Assembly: GCA_947462335.1 (NCBI GenBank)
Contig: OX381720.1
Coordinates: 42,887,152 to 42,951,151, forward strand
Length of the DNA: 64,000 nt
Direction: 5' to 3'
From: Harmothoe impar
Taxonomy: Eukaryota; Annelida; Polychaeta; Phyllodocida; Polynoidae
Below are positions 12,600-25,240 of this stretch, piece after piece (positions within the stretch are counted from its first letter, which is position 1; each line of letters opens with the position of its first letter). The notes below the pieces were generated by a model. The model was not told where the DNA came from. It made no database searches and saw nothing but the letters and a program-made list of their open reading frames with translations. The position numbers and the translations under genes were made by a program.

Positions 12600-12896
12600 G
12601 TGACTTATTTTACTGACAAAACCTGGTATACTATATAGCAATGCTTATATTATCTAGCTTCATTTCCCCACTTCAGTGCATATTCAGCATAATGCTTTGC
12701 AGAAAATAAACTTATATCAATATCGATAAACTTTTAAAATGTCATTTTTCCACACTGCTGTTGTAGAACTCATTGCTCACACCTGCAATATATCTGCGTG
12801 AAAATGATATCTTCATTCGGTTAAGTTCCCATTACTATTGAGAGCTAGGCACTTTTATGGAATAGAGTTCTGGACACTTTATACCCTTTCTGCTAT

Positions 12897-12927
12897 CAGA
12901 CACTATGATGTTTCATCATAGTGTCTG
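12897..12927. other. Perfect 14-bp hairpin with a 3-nt loop
   Basis: CAGACACTATGATG, loop TTT, CATCATAGTGTCTG. The stem is perfect and can extend a few pairs outward with mismatches. It is too short for a standard miRNA precursor. It lies just outside the foldback element and 40 bp before the near-identical 248-bp island. Confidence 0.8.
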
Positions 12928-12965
12928 TGCTGCAGGAAGCTGAGACATATAAAGAAGCCCCGAGT

Positions 12966-13213
12966 CACAGCTGCCTTTATAAAACACCCCTACATGTGGT
13001 TCTTCCATCTCCTGTGTATGTGAGTGAGACTTTCCTATGACGTCCCCCAACACCAGATAGATGGCCCTACTTCCGGTGGCCATTACCCAGCTACACCCGC
13101 ATGTCTGGGTAGCCCTGTGGTAGGCGTGAGACCATTACACAGTGGTATATACTGGCATTAAGGTGGCAGCAGGAGGAAGGGGTCTGTCCAGTGGTGGGGT
13201 AAAGGGGATGTGG
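12966..13213 (+). repeat. Near-identical 248-bp island, copy A
   Basis: Matches 21799-22046 over 248 bp without gaps; I count six substitutions (13008, 13030, 13037, 13042, 13101, 13147) before the match breaks down around 13213. That is far closer than the rest of the duplicated block. The substitutions fall in all three codon phases, which argues against coding constraint. The island begins with a TATA-like TTTATAAAAC (about 12976-12985) followed by a GTGAGT donor-like word near 13021, so a TATA promoter with a short first exon is one reading. A recently moved repeat or gene conversion is the alternative. Confidence 0.8.
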
Positions 13214-13877
13214 TGGGGCTGTTGCCAGGCACCACTGTCTCAATCTGTAGAAATACTAAAGCAGTGCTTGATGCATTCACCAAATTGTATTTTTCTTAGG
13301 AATAGGTCATCTGTAAACTCCCACCCTCCCATGGTACCCAACCCATACACACACACAGCCACCAATTGATTCCCCCAGATATTAAACCCACACAAATATC
13401 TGCAGCCCTTTCTCCCAAGTATACCAATTACATGGCACTAAAGGTGACCAGCAGCACCTTTCCCACCAGAGGCCTGATTCTGAGCAGTTCAGCGCTACTC
13501 ACCCTAAGGACAGCGGTGTGGGGAGCAGCCCATGTGCTTTTCTCGGCTGCTCTTCCCTGAGGACCTCTGGAGAAAGCTACCCACAATATCGATCCCACCA
13601 CAGCAGTCATGCTGAGGTCAGGTCTGAGGGCTGAACCTGCCACCTCAGCACAACCCTACCAGGATACCTACTCTTACTGTCTGTCAGTCTGTCTACCAAT
13701 ACATCCCACAGCAGATACCTCAAAATGGACAGCGTAGAGGCAGCCTGGGACAACATATGTTTTATATCGCTCCACAGTTGCCACCAGATATGTAAATGGT
13801 GAAAATTAATTACGCTAATTGACACTATTGATTTAGCAAAAGTGACTGGGTCCGAATATATTGTACTGCATGTGCTA

Positions 13878-13897
13878 CCCCCCCCCCCCCCCCCCCC
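13878..13897. repeat. Poly-C tract (20 nt)
   Basis: Uninterrupted run of C in copy A. Copy B has no such run at the equivalent place (about 22450). Confidence 0.9.
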
Positions 13898-16800
13898 AAT
13901 GGAATGGGACTGTCAGTTACTCAACCATCTCCATCCTTTGGCCTCTTTTCTTTTGACTACCGGTATTTCTTATTAGCACCTCCCCGTCAGCCCCTCTCAT
14001 TTACGACCTACCCTCATGCCTTCTTTTAATTAAGTCAGAATTGATCCATGGAGTTCTTACTTTCTGTGATATCGATCATTTCAGAAAGCTGACATGGTTT
14101 AATATAGCCATCCCTTGTGAATAAGATGAAGTGGCAAAATGAGCAGAGCAGTAGTTGTGATTAATTATGAGATGTTCTGCCATATAATATAATGTAGACC
14201 AGATTTCCCGATCCTCCCTGTATGTCTTATGAACATTAAAGAGGACAACAAATATGGATTTATTAATTTGATGATCAGACATATAAAAATCCCGATATCA
14301 AATGTATATGGACTTTACAGTATTCCCTTTCAATAAGAATGATTAAAGGGGAGAAGTACAGTTTAGTGTAAAATCTTACTTTTACCAGCATAGAGGCAGA
14401 TGCAGCTTCTTATCCATACTAATTATGTTCCCACCCGTTGTGGCCTAGTACATATAAATAGGAGGTCAGGTATGTCGACATGGCAGTGAGGGGTGGGGAT
14501 TGGGATCTTGAAATGGCTCCTGGAAGGATTGGCTTGGGGCCAACCTATACGTATATACACCTTAAATGACCATTGATCGGCGGCTATATGAATATAGCTT
14601 GTCTTTAAACTCTCCTTTATGTAAAGTATGAATAACGGTGGCCATTCTAGTACCTCTAAATGGCGTGTTGTGATGGTGTGAATGGTATTTGTTGCCATAT
14701 TAAATGCAGGACTAAAAACCATTGCATCTATGGAAATACCCCGGGGCCTGCACGCTACTCCTGATGTTTTGTCGCACTGCTGTAATCCACTGGACTGCAC
14801 AATATTAGACTATGTTAATTGGGCCTGTAAATTGCCAGAATATACAAACAGCAATACGGCACAGGCATACATGCCTATTGCAAAGTCTCTCTTCGGTAAT
14901 ATAGGTTGGGACCGTGGGTTCAATTCTGAATCTAAAATAGTTTCCCTACAAGTACCTACAAATGTGTGGAGGGAAAAAACAACAGCACACAAATAATACA
15001 GTCCTGTGGGGACGGGAGGGGTGTGGGCAAATCGGGCCTGGGTTTGCCTGTCGGGCAGTGATATACTAGTCTGCCTTTGTTGGGCGGCAGGTTTAGTGAA
15101 AAACAAAAAGTCTCATGAGGGAGATTGACAGGAGTTGTTTTGTAGAGGGGAAGCCCAGTTGTCACTAGGGGGCTGATACGATGGACTGTGGCACTGCAGC
15201 GGATGAACTGACATGAGTTGCAGAGGTGAAGGGTGGCAAAGGGGGAGGGTATATCAGGCCTGTCATTCATTCCTCACCCACAATGATGCATACCCTTATT
15301 CCAAAATAGGGGACAGGATGTACACAAAAAATAGAAATTCCAATTAGGCTTATCATTTTATCAATTTTGTCCTCCTTGGCAATGCTAAAAAGCGCCCCGT
15401 GTACTGTGATCCAAACAATATCATCAATCTCATCTTCAATAGGTTTAAAGCTTTCCAGGTACGGTACTAGAGGTCAAGGCCAGGTGCTCTTGTGATGAGC
15501 AACCCGCTACTGCTATTTCCTCACTAGACCTCTCTCTACCTCATGCTCATTCATGTGGCCTGAATCACATCTTTCAACATCACTGGATACTATATGAACT
15601 GGACATATGAATTATGATGGCAGGTGGTTCTTGTAGGCTGTAGCAGCCAACCCTCCTCCTTCTACTGTTCCCTACATTAGACTTAAACAAGTAGACCCCC
15701 TGGTTTCTAGATACAGGGAAGCCTATTATAGCAGATTTATAAGGCTAGAAATAACCCAAGAAATGGAATGCTCTTCTGCACCCATTAGACCTAGATCCCA
15801 TTTACCATTAAAAACCACATGCATGATGCACGGATGCCTTGAGGAGTAAGGATGTGTGTGTTTGTGGTGGACTGGTGGAGGGGTGTGTGTGCTTGGATCT
15901 GCAATTCATTTCCCTTGCTATAAATCCCTTAGACTTTTCTAGGCATGAACCTAGAAGGCATTTTATAATTCAAACGCGGCACAATTGAACACCAATATCA
16001 GGACATAAAATGATACTTCGTGTTTCAAATTATTGGTTACATCAGAATGTAGGCTAGTTGTTTATGGCTCCACAAAATTGGTTTTGGTACAAAATTAAAC
16101 ATCTATTATTAACATAGACTCATATTGCATGTCCCCATATTTCAATAATTATAGGAAAGCATCATACATAATTACATAGTATAAATTGCTTGGATGCAGA
16201 GTCCGCGTTTTATGCATAAAAGTAGGAAAATTGAAAGGCAGCTACAGTTATTAAGGGAAATGTGTTATGCTGGTCTGTTATTAGTGGATCCATAGCATAT
16301 TGATTTTGATTACATCAACCTTACTCCGATATTTTAAACTGTGTCACATATTTTCTGGAGCAGTGTATTAGAGGCTTCTCACCAAATAAATATTTTCATA
16401 AAGTAGTTCATCTCCTCATTCTTCTTGGTAGCTTTCCCAGACCCTGTCTATGTATGGTCGTTGGGAGAAGTAACCATTTCTATGAATTATGCGAGCTATT
16501 GCGATATCTATCCAAATGTCCTTCCTGTAACCATAATCCATCAATGCCCAGTCCTAAATGGCACACCAGCTAAGGTAATGTAAAGAATGATTGGCTTCAG
16601 TGGTTACAGCCCAACAGCCTCCCACTGACTGTCTCTGCCTTTTGCCTTCATTTCCCGGTCTACATTGCCAGTACTATTGATTGAATATCTAGCCCTAGTA
16701 GGGTGCCATTAATCTAAGTTCCGTTATCACCTTTCCAACATCCGACTGTGTCGGTTTGGTTTTAGGACTATTTGGATATCCTAGATGTCAGAAGCCGCCA

Positions 16801-19404
16801 AGGCCCTTAATGGAACCTTTTGCACGTTATGTTTCTCCTGTTATATGTTGTATTTCATTCCACACATTCAAATCACCCACTTAAGATACTGTTAGTCTCA
16901 AGTAGACGCAACTAGTACTCCAAAACTGATACTCAGAGAAGATGTGAATTCCATTCATTTCTATAATTGTTTCTCTATCAGTAAACGCCACACCGACGCA
17001 AGATAAAAATGAAGGCGACATAATAGTAATCTCTGTTGACAATATGGCGATGATGTACACTGATGTATCCAAAAGAAAAGCCAGGGGCGATACAAATTTT
17101 CTGGAGGCATCTTAGTATGGGCGCTCATGATATTTTAGTTCAAGTTGGATTCAAGTCTTGCAGATTAAGTAAGAGCTGAATATTGCAGTGAACTAAGTCA
17201 ACTATATTTATGAATGTATTCTTTAGACATTTATAATGATCTTGAGAGGCATTTCATATCAGAATAATATGATTTACCACTGTATTCTGTATGCTGCGTT
17301 CCAGAGGTCCCATATACCTCCAAAGACCAATACCACAGTCAGTGTACAGTGGTTCAGTAGGGCCTGACTAAGGCCCCTGTGCCTGCTGGTTATTGGCCTA
17401 GGGGGTTCATGTGACAGTTGGTGGTGTTCTGGGTAGTGTGATATGAGCTGCCATTGATCTGCCTGTCATGGTGTGTTGTTAGATGCTCACTGACTGACAG
17501 CAAAGCTGCTCACAGACCTTACTTATCACTATGTATATATGCTACTTACAAGGGTTATGACAAGGAAAGGGTGCAGCAATTGTTGAGAAACATAATGATA
17601 ATGATAATAATAATGGTGTTATATATATATTGCTTTGACTTTATACATAAAGACATTGAATTCAGGGTAGTTTACTGTGCAAATCACCAATAATTACTTT
17701 AAGGATTGAAGCATAGAAATTCCTATATTATAAACTCATAAACTGACATGGATGGTATCATCATTGTGTCTGAAATGAATTTGGTCATTCGAGTGTTGTA
17801 TTTCAACAGTGCAACTCTCACTCTTTCTTATAAAGAGAGAAGAATGACCCAAGTAAGGTGTAATTTTCCATGTCACTGCCGCATCAGTATTTCTCTCACT
17901 ACCCTACACCCAAAAGCCATAAATAAGATATTGACTGCAGACTCTGAAAAGAGGCATGGCCACTGGTTTAATCAATGAGCTCAGCAGAGGCTCAGTGAAG
18001 AATGTATAACCTCACACTCTGCCTGGCCGTACTGCTGTAGGGATCTGACCAGTAGTAAACCACACAATGTGGGCTATTTGTATTGATCCCCCAAATATCT
18101 GGTCTGACTCTCAAGGTGGTTGCACTCTCCTAGCATCGTTTATAATTATACATGACTGTGTCAACTCGACTAGCCTGGTTCTATTTACTACGACTCCTGA
18201 AAGGGTCAAGAGATGACAAAATGAAAGAAGGGTTGAGACATATTTTCCATAGTGAGCTTCGCACCATCATAATTGATGGTTCGTATATGCTTATGCTAAA
18301 AGCTTTATCGTTATCTATTGAAAATACATTCTGCCTAAAACTTCAGAATTATAATAAAGGTTTGAGGTACAAGATGTGTTGCAAACAGACCTGTATAAAC
18401 TAGCTGACAGTGTGAAGATGCCATGTCAGTCCAAGAAATGATCTGCATGGAGGGAGGAGCCAAGGCTGGCTGTTTGCTTGATGCTATACAGATAGTCAAT
18501 AGGGTAACCTCAGGTCATGACACTGACCGACGAGTGTAACAGTGGCCGTGATTGTGTGCTTTCATGGCATGTGATGCTGGTGGTGTCAGTGCTTTGTCCG
18601 GCCCTGATAGAGTTTCCTTAGACTGGGTGTTGGGGTCTGGTCACCTCCCTGACACAGCTAATGCTCACAAAACACAGTCAATTATGGGATGACACAGACC
18701 GCACCTTTTTTCGAGGGGCAGTCTATTCTGGCATGCATGTCTTGCTTTATCCACCCTATGACCTGCTGACCCACACTGGTCAATACCCATAGTCTGATTA
18801 TGAACATCATGTCTCTGACTCTTGAAGATGATGCTTTGCATGTAACCTTTCTGATGGCTACCATGCCAATATACCTGTTCAGAGATAGTCTCAGTTACCC
18901 TGTATATTAAAAATAAAACACGCCTGTCGACTCATTTATCCAAGGCCAGAACCTCAGAATGTATTACATACTTAGTCTGAACATTCATTGTTGTTTCTGA
19001 GATATGAACGCTGTTCAGCTGTAGCACAGGCTACGTGAGTAAATCTCAGGGGTCTCTCACCACTATGTATTCGCCCTGTCGCAATTCCTCCCCTCTCTCT
19101 GAACCAAATATATACAGCAATTCATTCACCCCTGTAGATGATCTATAAGCTCACTTCACAACTCCATCTCTCCCTTTAGCCAGTGTCAACACCTCCTAGT
19201 CACTACCCCACAATACCAGTGTTTGTCTCATCCCAGGCTGCGGGGATTTGTCAGATGAGGTGCCATCCATATTATTGAGAACAATGGAGGCTAAAGGAGT
19301 GGTATTAAGGCCAGAGCCTCCGCGAACACAGTCTATTTCTCTTATGGGACCATCTAGTGTCAGTATACAGACTGACAGTAGTCTGAAAATATACAGCATA
19401 CAAT

Positions 19405-20662
19405 CACAGCCAAAAATAATTTTCTTACCCCAAGAAAATACTAGAATCAAGATTAAATTTTCTCGATTCAAGGAATAAACTCATTCTGAGTTTTTACGTT
19501 TATCTTGTTTTCAGAAAGGGGAAGCTAAAAAAAATATCTTATATTTTTCTAGTATTCTTCTAGAAACAAGTATTCAAGATTATTTTTCTTTAGAAATTTT
19601 CTTAAAACTGGTAATTTGTGCACCCAACAAGATTATATCTTATATTCCTGAAATAAGAAAGTTCTATTTCTAGATTTAAGATTGCTATGTCTTGAAAACC
19701 TGAAACCATGAATCCAAAGTGTCAATTAGGGCGAAAAAATATGCAAGTATACTCTATTATGTGATGGTTATGACCATGCTTAATGCCTTCATCAAATTCC
19801 TTCCATTATTTGGGAATTTTATGGGTGTGGAATGTGAGTTCAGTTAGGTTCTATAGGGATCAAGTATACATACTACTAAATAAGAATTATTTTCTTAAAT
19901 TAAGAACATTAGTTACATGTTGTGCCACAAGAGGCCACCACTATGCAATACAACAATTTTCTTATCAAACAGGGTATACATTTCTGCCTCAAAATAAGTC
20001 CCTAAGAAACAGAAGAGGGTAAAAATATGTGGGAAAAGGGGAAATTTGTTAGGGCTTAATTTGATGTAAGAACCCTTGTTCCAGTGAATAAATTATAATA
20101 ACTATCAGGGAGAAATGATAAGGGACACCATTTGCTTGGTAATATCATTTAGATAAAGGGAAGGATTACCTGTCCCATTACATAAAGTGAAATGACTTTG
20201 AATAAAGGTCTGTTTGCTTAAACTTCTATTGTAGCTACAAAAAGCTGCATTTAATCTGATGAACCTCTTTCTGATGATCAATCCTTTCTCTCTAAGACTA
20301 AAATTAGACATAATCATACCCCTTTCCCAGGCAAGAACATCAATCTTGTTTATTTACTTGAATAAGAAATTAAAACTTATTTAAGAAAAATGTTTTCTAG
20401 AAAAAAGGTCCATTCTGTAAGAAAGATTATCTTATTTTGAGAAATATGTCAGGAAATATCATCTTGATTCCAGTATAAAATACTTGATTTAAGAATTTCT
20501 TTCTTGTTTGTTTTTCTTGTTTGTTTTTCTTACTCTAAGTTTATCAAACTCAACCATGCTTTCAAGTAAAATTTTGTTATCCTACGGACAAACTTGTTTT
20601 AAGATTATTTTACTTAAAACAAGAAATATTTTCTGAAAATGAGAAAATTATTTTTGGCTGTG
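19405..20662. mobile_element. 1.26-kb non-autonomous TIR element (CACAGCC termini)
   Basis: The ends match as an inverted repeat over 22 positions with one mismatch: CACAGCCAAAAATAATTTTC at 19405 and GAAAATTATTTTTGGCTGTG ending at 20662. Subterminal regions are rich in CAAGA/TCTTG and AGAAAA words in both orientations. There is no open frame above 80 codons, so it cannot encode a transposase. Flanks (CATACAAT and ATATGATT) do not form a clean target duplication, so the superfamily cannot be assigned. Copy A lacks it at the equivalent place (about 4720). Confidence 0.8.
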
Positions 20663-20743
20663 ATATGATTCATGTTAGAGGCCTATCAGGCAGCGTAATG
20701 AAATCATATTTCTTCCCCATTTTTGTCACAGTCCTATAACGAT

Positions 20744-21078
20744 CTACACTGAAAATCCATAGGTTGAAACGGTTAGTCAGTACAGACTATTCCAGGTTGG
20801 TCATATGAGTGTTAGTCACAATGACAAAGTTATATTAAAAAAAGACCAAGGGGTCAGTCAGTGGTGGCTAACCTAGGTTCATCATTGGTGTGTTGTATTT
20901 GTATACCACTAGTTGGTGCCACCTGTGATGACCACTCAGTGGCTCTCCCTGGAAATTTACAGACTAAGGTGGGTTGGTCAGTAAAGACTAAGGTGGCTTG
21001 GTCAAAAAATGACTAACTAGGTTAGGCACTAGTGACTGAGAGATTGGTCGTATAGGGAGCCTAGGAATATCAGTGTAG
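20744..21078. mobile_element. 335-bp MITE related to the 1921-4349 element
   Basis: Starts CTACACTGAAAATCCATAGG and ends CCTAGGAATATCAGTGTAG, an imperfect inverted repeat sharing the CTACACTGA terminus with the 2.4-kb element. The body is also rich in TAGTCA/TTGGTCA/GACTA words but has no minisatellite. It appears to be the compact form of the same family. Confidence 0.7.
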
Positions 21079-21798
21079 GACGAGTGTGGTCAGGATATAG
21101 TATCTCAGTACTATAGAATGTCCTCTAGACAATGTGTACCAATATATGGGCAGTTCCAAAGAAGCTACTCAGGGGCATTGGCAAGTTTATGGCTTGGAAA
21201 GCATCCCAGGGGATCTGAGAATCACCCATACAGCGGACAAGTCTGCATGGGGTCAAAGAGGATTATAAGTCAAATCTGAAGCTGCTGGCTGTGTCAGATA
21301 AGACAATGTGTCCCAGCGGTCTAAAGCTGAAACTACTAACAGATATCTGGTCAGTATACAGTCTCATAGCATAGGAGCAGCAGGGCAAGTTCACTCTGGT
21401 CCAATAGAAGCATATCCTATAATAATTATTTCTATAGAATTACCATTGTATAAGCAAGCTGTGTTATACACTGGTGCTACCATATCACAGTCAGCCTTCT
21501 TCTTAGGTAGTAGTATATCAGAACTAGACATTTTACCAGGTACTGAATAGATACTACAAAAGTAAAATGGGAGATAAAGCAACCTGTTTATACCCAATCA
21601 TTTATATTGTGGGTATTCCTTATTCCTATCTGCTTTCAGGATCTTTTTCATAATAAGGCTTTATGCAGCACCCCCAGTATAAAGGCAAATCAGGCATGTC
21701 AGGCAGCAGGGTACTTAGTGTGTCTCTGCAGGAGTGTATTTAACAATCCATCATGATATAAGTCAGATCTCTTCTATATGAGATCTGGTTCCCCATGA

Positions 21799-22046
21799 CA
21801 CAGCTGCCTTTATAAAACACCCCTACATGTGGTTCTTCCACCTCCTGTGTATGTGAGTGAGATTTTCCTGTGACATCCCCCAACACCAGATAGATGGCCC
21901 TACTTCCGGTGGCCATTACCCAGCTACACCCGCGTGTCTGGGTAGCCCTGTGGTAGGCGTGAGACCATTACACAGTGGTCTATACTGGCATTAAGGTGGC
22001 AGCAGGAGGAAGGGGTCTGTCCAGTGGTGGGGTAAAGGGGATGTGG
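21799..22046 (+). repeat. Near-identical 248-bp island, copy B
   Basis: Partner of 12966-13213. Sequence upstream (AGATCTGGTTCCCCATGA) and downstream (AGGGTTGTTGTGTGAGG) differs sharply from copy A, so identity has two abrupt edges. It keeps the TTTATAAAAC box and the GTGAGT word. Confidence 0.8.
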
Positions 22047-22282
22047 GAGGGTTGTTGTGTGAGGATGGGAAAACAGACCGCTGTCTCAACGGTGTCTAGC
22101 AAATCAGTAGTACCCACCAAGGGTAATATGTTTTTGAAACATGTGAAAATAATGCGTAGCACGGCTAGTTTAGTAGAATAGCTAGTAGTAAACCCTATAA
22201 TGTGTGAGGCACACTGCAAATGATTGTTTCCATCCCAGGACCATCTATAATCTGGACCAAGAAGTTTTAGAAAATACCCTGA

Positions 22283-22308
22283 GTTCAACAATGAGGTCAT
22301 TGTTGAAC
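22283..22308. other. Perfect 11-bp hairpin
   Basis: GTTCAACAATG, loop AGGT, CATTGTTGAAC. Short structural element in copy B with no clear partner in copy A. Confidence 0.6.
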
Positions 22309-23689
22309 TACAAGGAAACAGATATTAGTGTCAAGAGCCACGAAAAAGATCTGCTCTTAGCACAGCGGTCTTTCATATCATCATGTTATGAATTTGACCA
22401 TTTGAAGCGATTGGAACACTCTGTGTCACCATACACCACCTCCCTCATTTAATCTAATATCCGAATAATGAAATTCGATCTATTTCAAAAACCTGCACCT
22501 CCCAGTTCAGTCCCTCTAATGCACTACCCACGCCCATGCGTTCTTTTAATTAAATCTTAATCGATATGTGCATTCCTTATCATCTATGATATTGACCAGA
22601 CTTAAAGCCCTTGTATAGAGCCAGCGGAATACAGGTATGAAGACAGGGAAAGGGTGATGTTTAGAAAAAGTATTAGGTTTGCAACAGTATGAGGCCAAAG
22701 AGAAAAACCTGAGCTACCATTTAAAAATTAGTTTCCCCGAAGTTCAGATTATTACCAGAGGGGATGTATTTATTAGGCCCCCGCCCCCTTGAGGGATCAA
22801 AAGTCCTCCCTCAAAGCCTTCCCTCAAATCCAGTAACCCACTCTACTATTCTACAAAGGACCACTGGTGAAATATGCCCCAGTGGGACCCACTTACATTA
22901 GCTCCATTGTATAGACATCATACTCATTCAATGGAGCCTGTCTGTATTAACGAGGAGCACACAGGAAATCTGATTTTGTTTCTTGATTTAAATGCAGTCC
23001 CCATGATAATACATGGTTCACATAATCGTGGCATTATGAGTTTCTCTCAATGTCATATTGGAGGTGGCAATTTTATGCAGGACAAAAAGGTGTTTCAGAT
23101 TATTGAAATGCCAGCAATCTCCTGCAATCTTTAACTGTGTACTGCTGTACTACAATCTGCGATGCAGTACTTAGTGTATAGCAATAGTGATACAGGCATA
23201 TTACATTGTTGCAATATAGTTGTAATACATCGATTGAAACCTTCCATATTAGTTCCCCATATACATTCATACTTCCATGGATCCAATTCTCCTAATTCGG
23301 AATTGTTTGCTTGTCAGCCAATGTCCCTTCCTGATTCATAAACTACAAAAGTGTCAATGAAAAATTGTGCACAAAGAGTACAGACCCCAGGGGAAGGGGA
23401 AGAGGTGGACACAAATCAGGGCTGGGTTTGTCTGTCGGGCAGTAATATACTAGTCTGCCCATGTTGGGCGGCAGGTTTAGTGAAAAACATGGTGTCTCAA
23501 GAGGGAGGCTGGCAGGAGTTGTTTTGTAGAAGGGAAGCTCAGTTGTCACTGTGGGGAGTAGTGGGGGTGATATGATGGACAGTGGCACTGCAGTGGAAGA
23601 AGTGATAGAAAATGAGGAGGTAGGGGGTGGTAGGGAGTAGGTGCGGGGGTGTGGGCTGGTTGGTTGAAGTTGACACACTTAGTTATAGA

Positions 23690-25240
23690 ATTCCTTAAAG
23701 AGATTATATTCATATACCCATTCTAGTGATAAAATGCTATATAAGATTATAAGATCCACTAAACCTGCAGATCCTATTCATGGAAAATCTCAAAAAAGAT
23801 CTCAATTAGTGTGAGGCCATGATAAGTTGTTATTTCTAGTTTTTTTCTGATTAAGAGTGGAGAGTGCACTGATTATTACCACATTTGATAGAAGCTCTGT
23901 CTTATACGACGCCTTGGTGAGACGCTTTTTTCAGCCAATCCAAATAGTTTTCATCCATAAATAAATATGTCAAGGAAACCAATAAACTCAAAATAATTGA
24001 ATGCATTATGTAGCTGAACATGTTGCCAATGCTGTCATGTAAAAAAATGCCATGTATTGTTACTCACAGGGGCCAAAAAAATCGAATAAAAAAAACTATA
24101 TCAAAAACCAGTGTCCATTTCTCACTTGTGGACAAACATGAATGTACTGATGTAGACTTTATGTCCTCTTTTGCAGTAGTAGTTAATTCAATGTAAATGA
24201 AAATATTGGGGGCTGTAAGACGCTTTTTTTAATACCAAAATGTGATAGACACAGGGCGGGAAACGAAAAGTAGACAAAAGAGGACGCACCAAAGAAAAGT
24301 TTACTCATGTTTCATCTAGTCTAAGCAATCAAAATAGTAGAAAAAAGGATTCATGGAACATGTTTCTGAATCAAAGTACCAAGAATAATTCAAGAAAAAT
24401 TGCACTTTATTTCTGATAACAAGTACAGGACAAGTATAGTGTACAATAAATATATGCTAGTATAGAGGTAGTGGTACCAGTTTAAAATATAGCCATTTTG
24501 TTTTATTCATTCTTAAAATCAAACAGTAATATTTCAACAGACAATGACAACAAATGGACTATCATTCAAACACAAAAAAATGGAGGGTCACATAACACAT
24601 CTTCTTTTATTTACTTAAGCATTTAAACATTCAACAATCTACTTTGGATTCAGCTTTACATTTCACCGTCAAAACCAAGTACCTGAGTCCTTTGCGATTA
24701 GGATCACACATTAGATTTTTCTAATATGAAATTGAGGAGACATTTCTTTATAGATACATAGAGTGACTGATATTTGCAGTCATAGGAGGAGCACCAATAT
24801 AATCTGATAATGTCACAGAATGGATGCTGCCTCTTTCCTGTGTGTTGATACTCACCCCAAGCCCCTCTACTGTATGAATAATACATCCCCATGTGGGCAG
24901 GATCAGTGGTGGGACCGTTCACCTTGGAGAAGAGGGCATAGGATGAAAAAGCCTTCCCTATACCCATGACCTTCACAATGACAATAGACATTCAGCTTCA
25001 GTCTGTATATACTGAATTAGATCCTGTCTACTGGGATGCTGTAATATGTCACTATTAACAGCTCATTGAACCCTGGTCATAGATAAATAGGAAAGGTGCC
25101 AATCAGGTCCTAGTTCTTCACTTTCTTTCCTAATATATAGACTCTCTTAAATATTGCTTTAGGCTTTTATGTTTCCCCTAAACATTTCTTATTAGACTGA
25201 ATATACAAGGTTGGGGTCTTTCAGCTAAAGCTAATTATAA
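23690..25240. other. Copy-B-specific stretch without recognisable genes
   Basis: AT-rich sequence with no counterpart in copy A between about 15290 and 15400. It contains two GAGACGCTTTTTT-like words (about 23920 and 24215) but no inverted ends I can define, so an old insertion is possible but not shown. Confidence 0.4.

Larger units (their letters stand above)
5281..12643. mobile_element. Large foldback-type element (about 7.3 kb) with long inverted arms
   Basis: Sequence from about 5311 inward reappears as its reverse complement ending at about 12599. The match runs without major break from 5311 to 6870 (with 12599 back to 11430), then resumes at 7440-7640 (with 11425 back to 11220); the left arm has about 570 bp that the right arm lacks. 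A weaker outer match (CTATATAG at 5282-5289 with 12632-12639) suggests the true ends lie slightly further out. Each arm holds tandem 146-bp subrepeats. The spacer (about 7640-11220) has no open frame above 125 codons and no recognisable transposase. The shape fits foldback elements or non-autonomous DNA transposons with long composite TIRs; the superfamily is unknown. It interrupts copy A of the duplication. Confidence 0.85.
413..17263 (+). repeat. Copy A of an old tandem segmental duplication, split by two mobile elements
   Basis: Collinear, same-strand similarity to 17264-26400 is visible by eye in many stretches: 500-700 with 17345-17530, 930-1210 with 17830-18120, 1440-1710 with 18500-18790, 4560-4720 with 19215-19375, 5030-5225 with 21110-21300, 12966-13213 with 21799-22046, 13980-14090 with 22500-22600, 15040-15220 with 23430-23610, and 16030-16260 with 26090-26300. 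Identity is about 88% in the best ordinary stretch I counted (15061-15170 against 23455-23560, no gaps) and visibly lower elsewhere. The elements at 1921-4349 and 5281-12643 have no counterpart in copy B, so they probably inserted after the duplication. No coding frame is conserved between copies. The left edge is approximate. Confidence 0.85.

Noticed and set aside
14905..14930. B-box-like GGTTCAATTCT that might mark a tRNA-derived SINE
   Set aside because: No A box, no 3' tail and no direct repeats around it.
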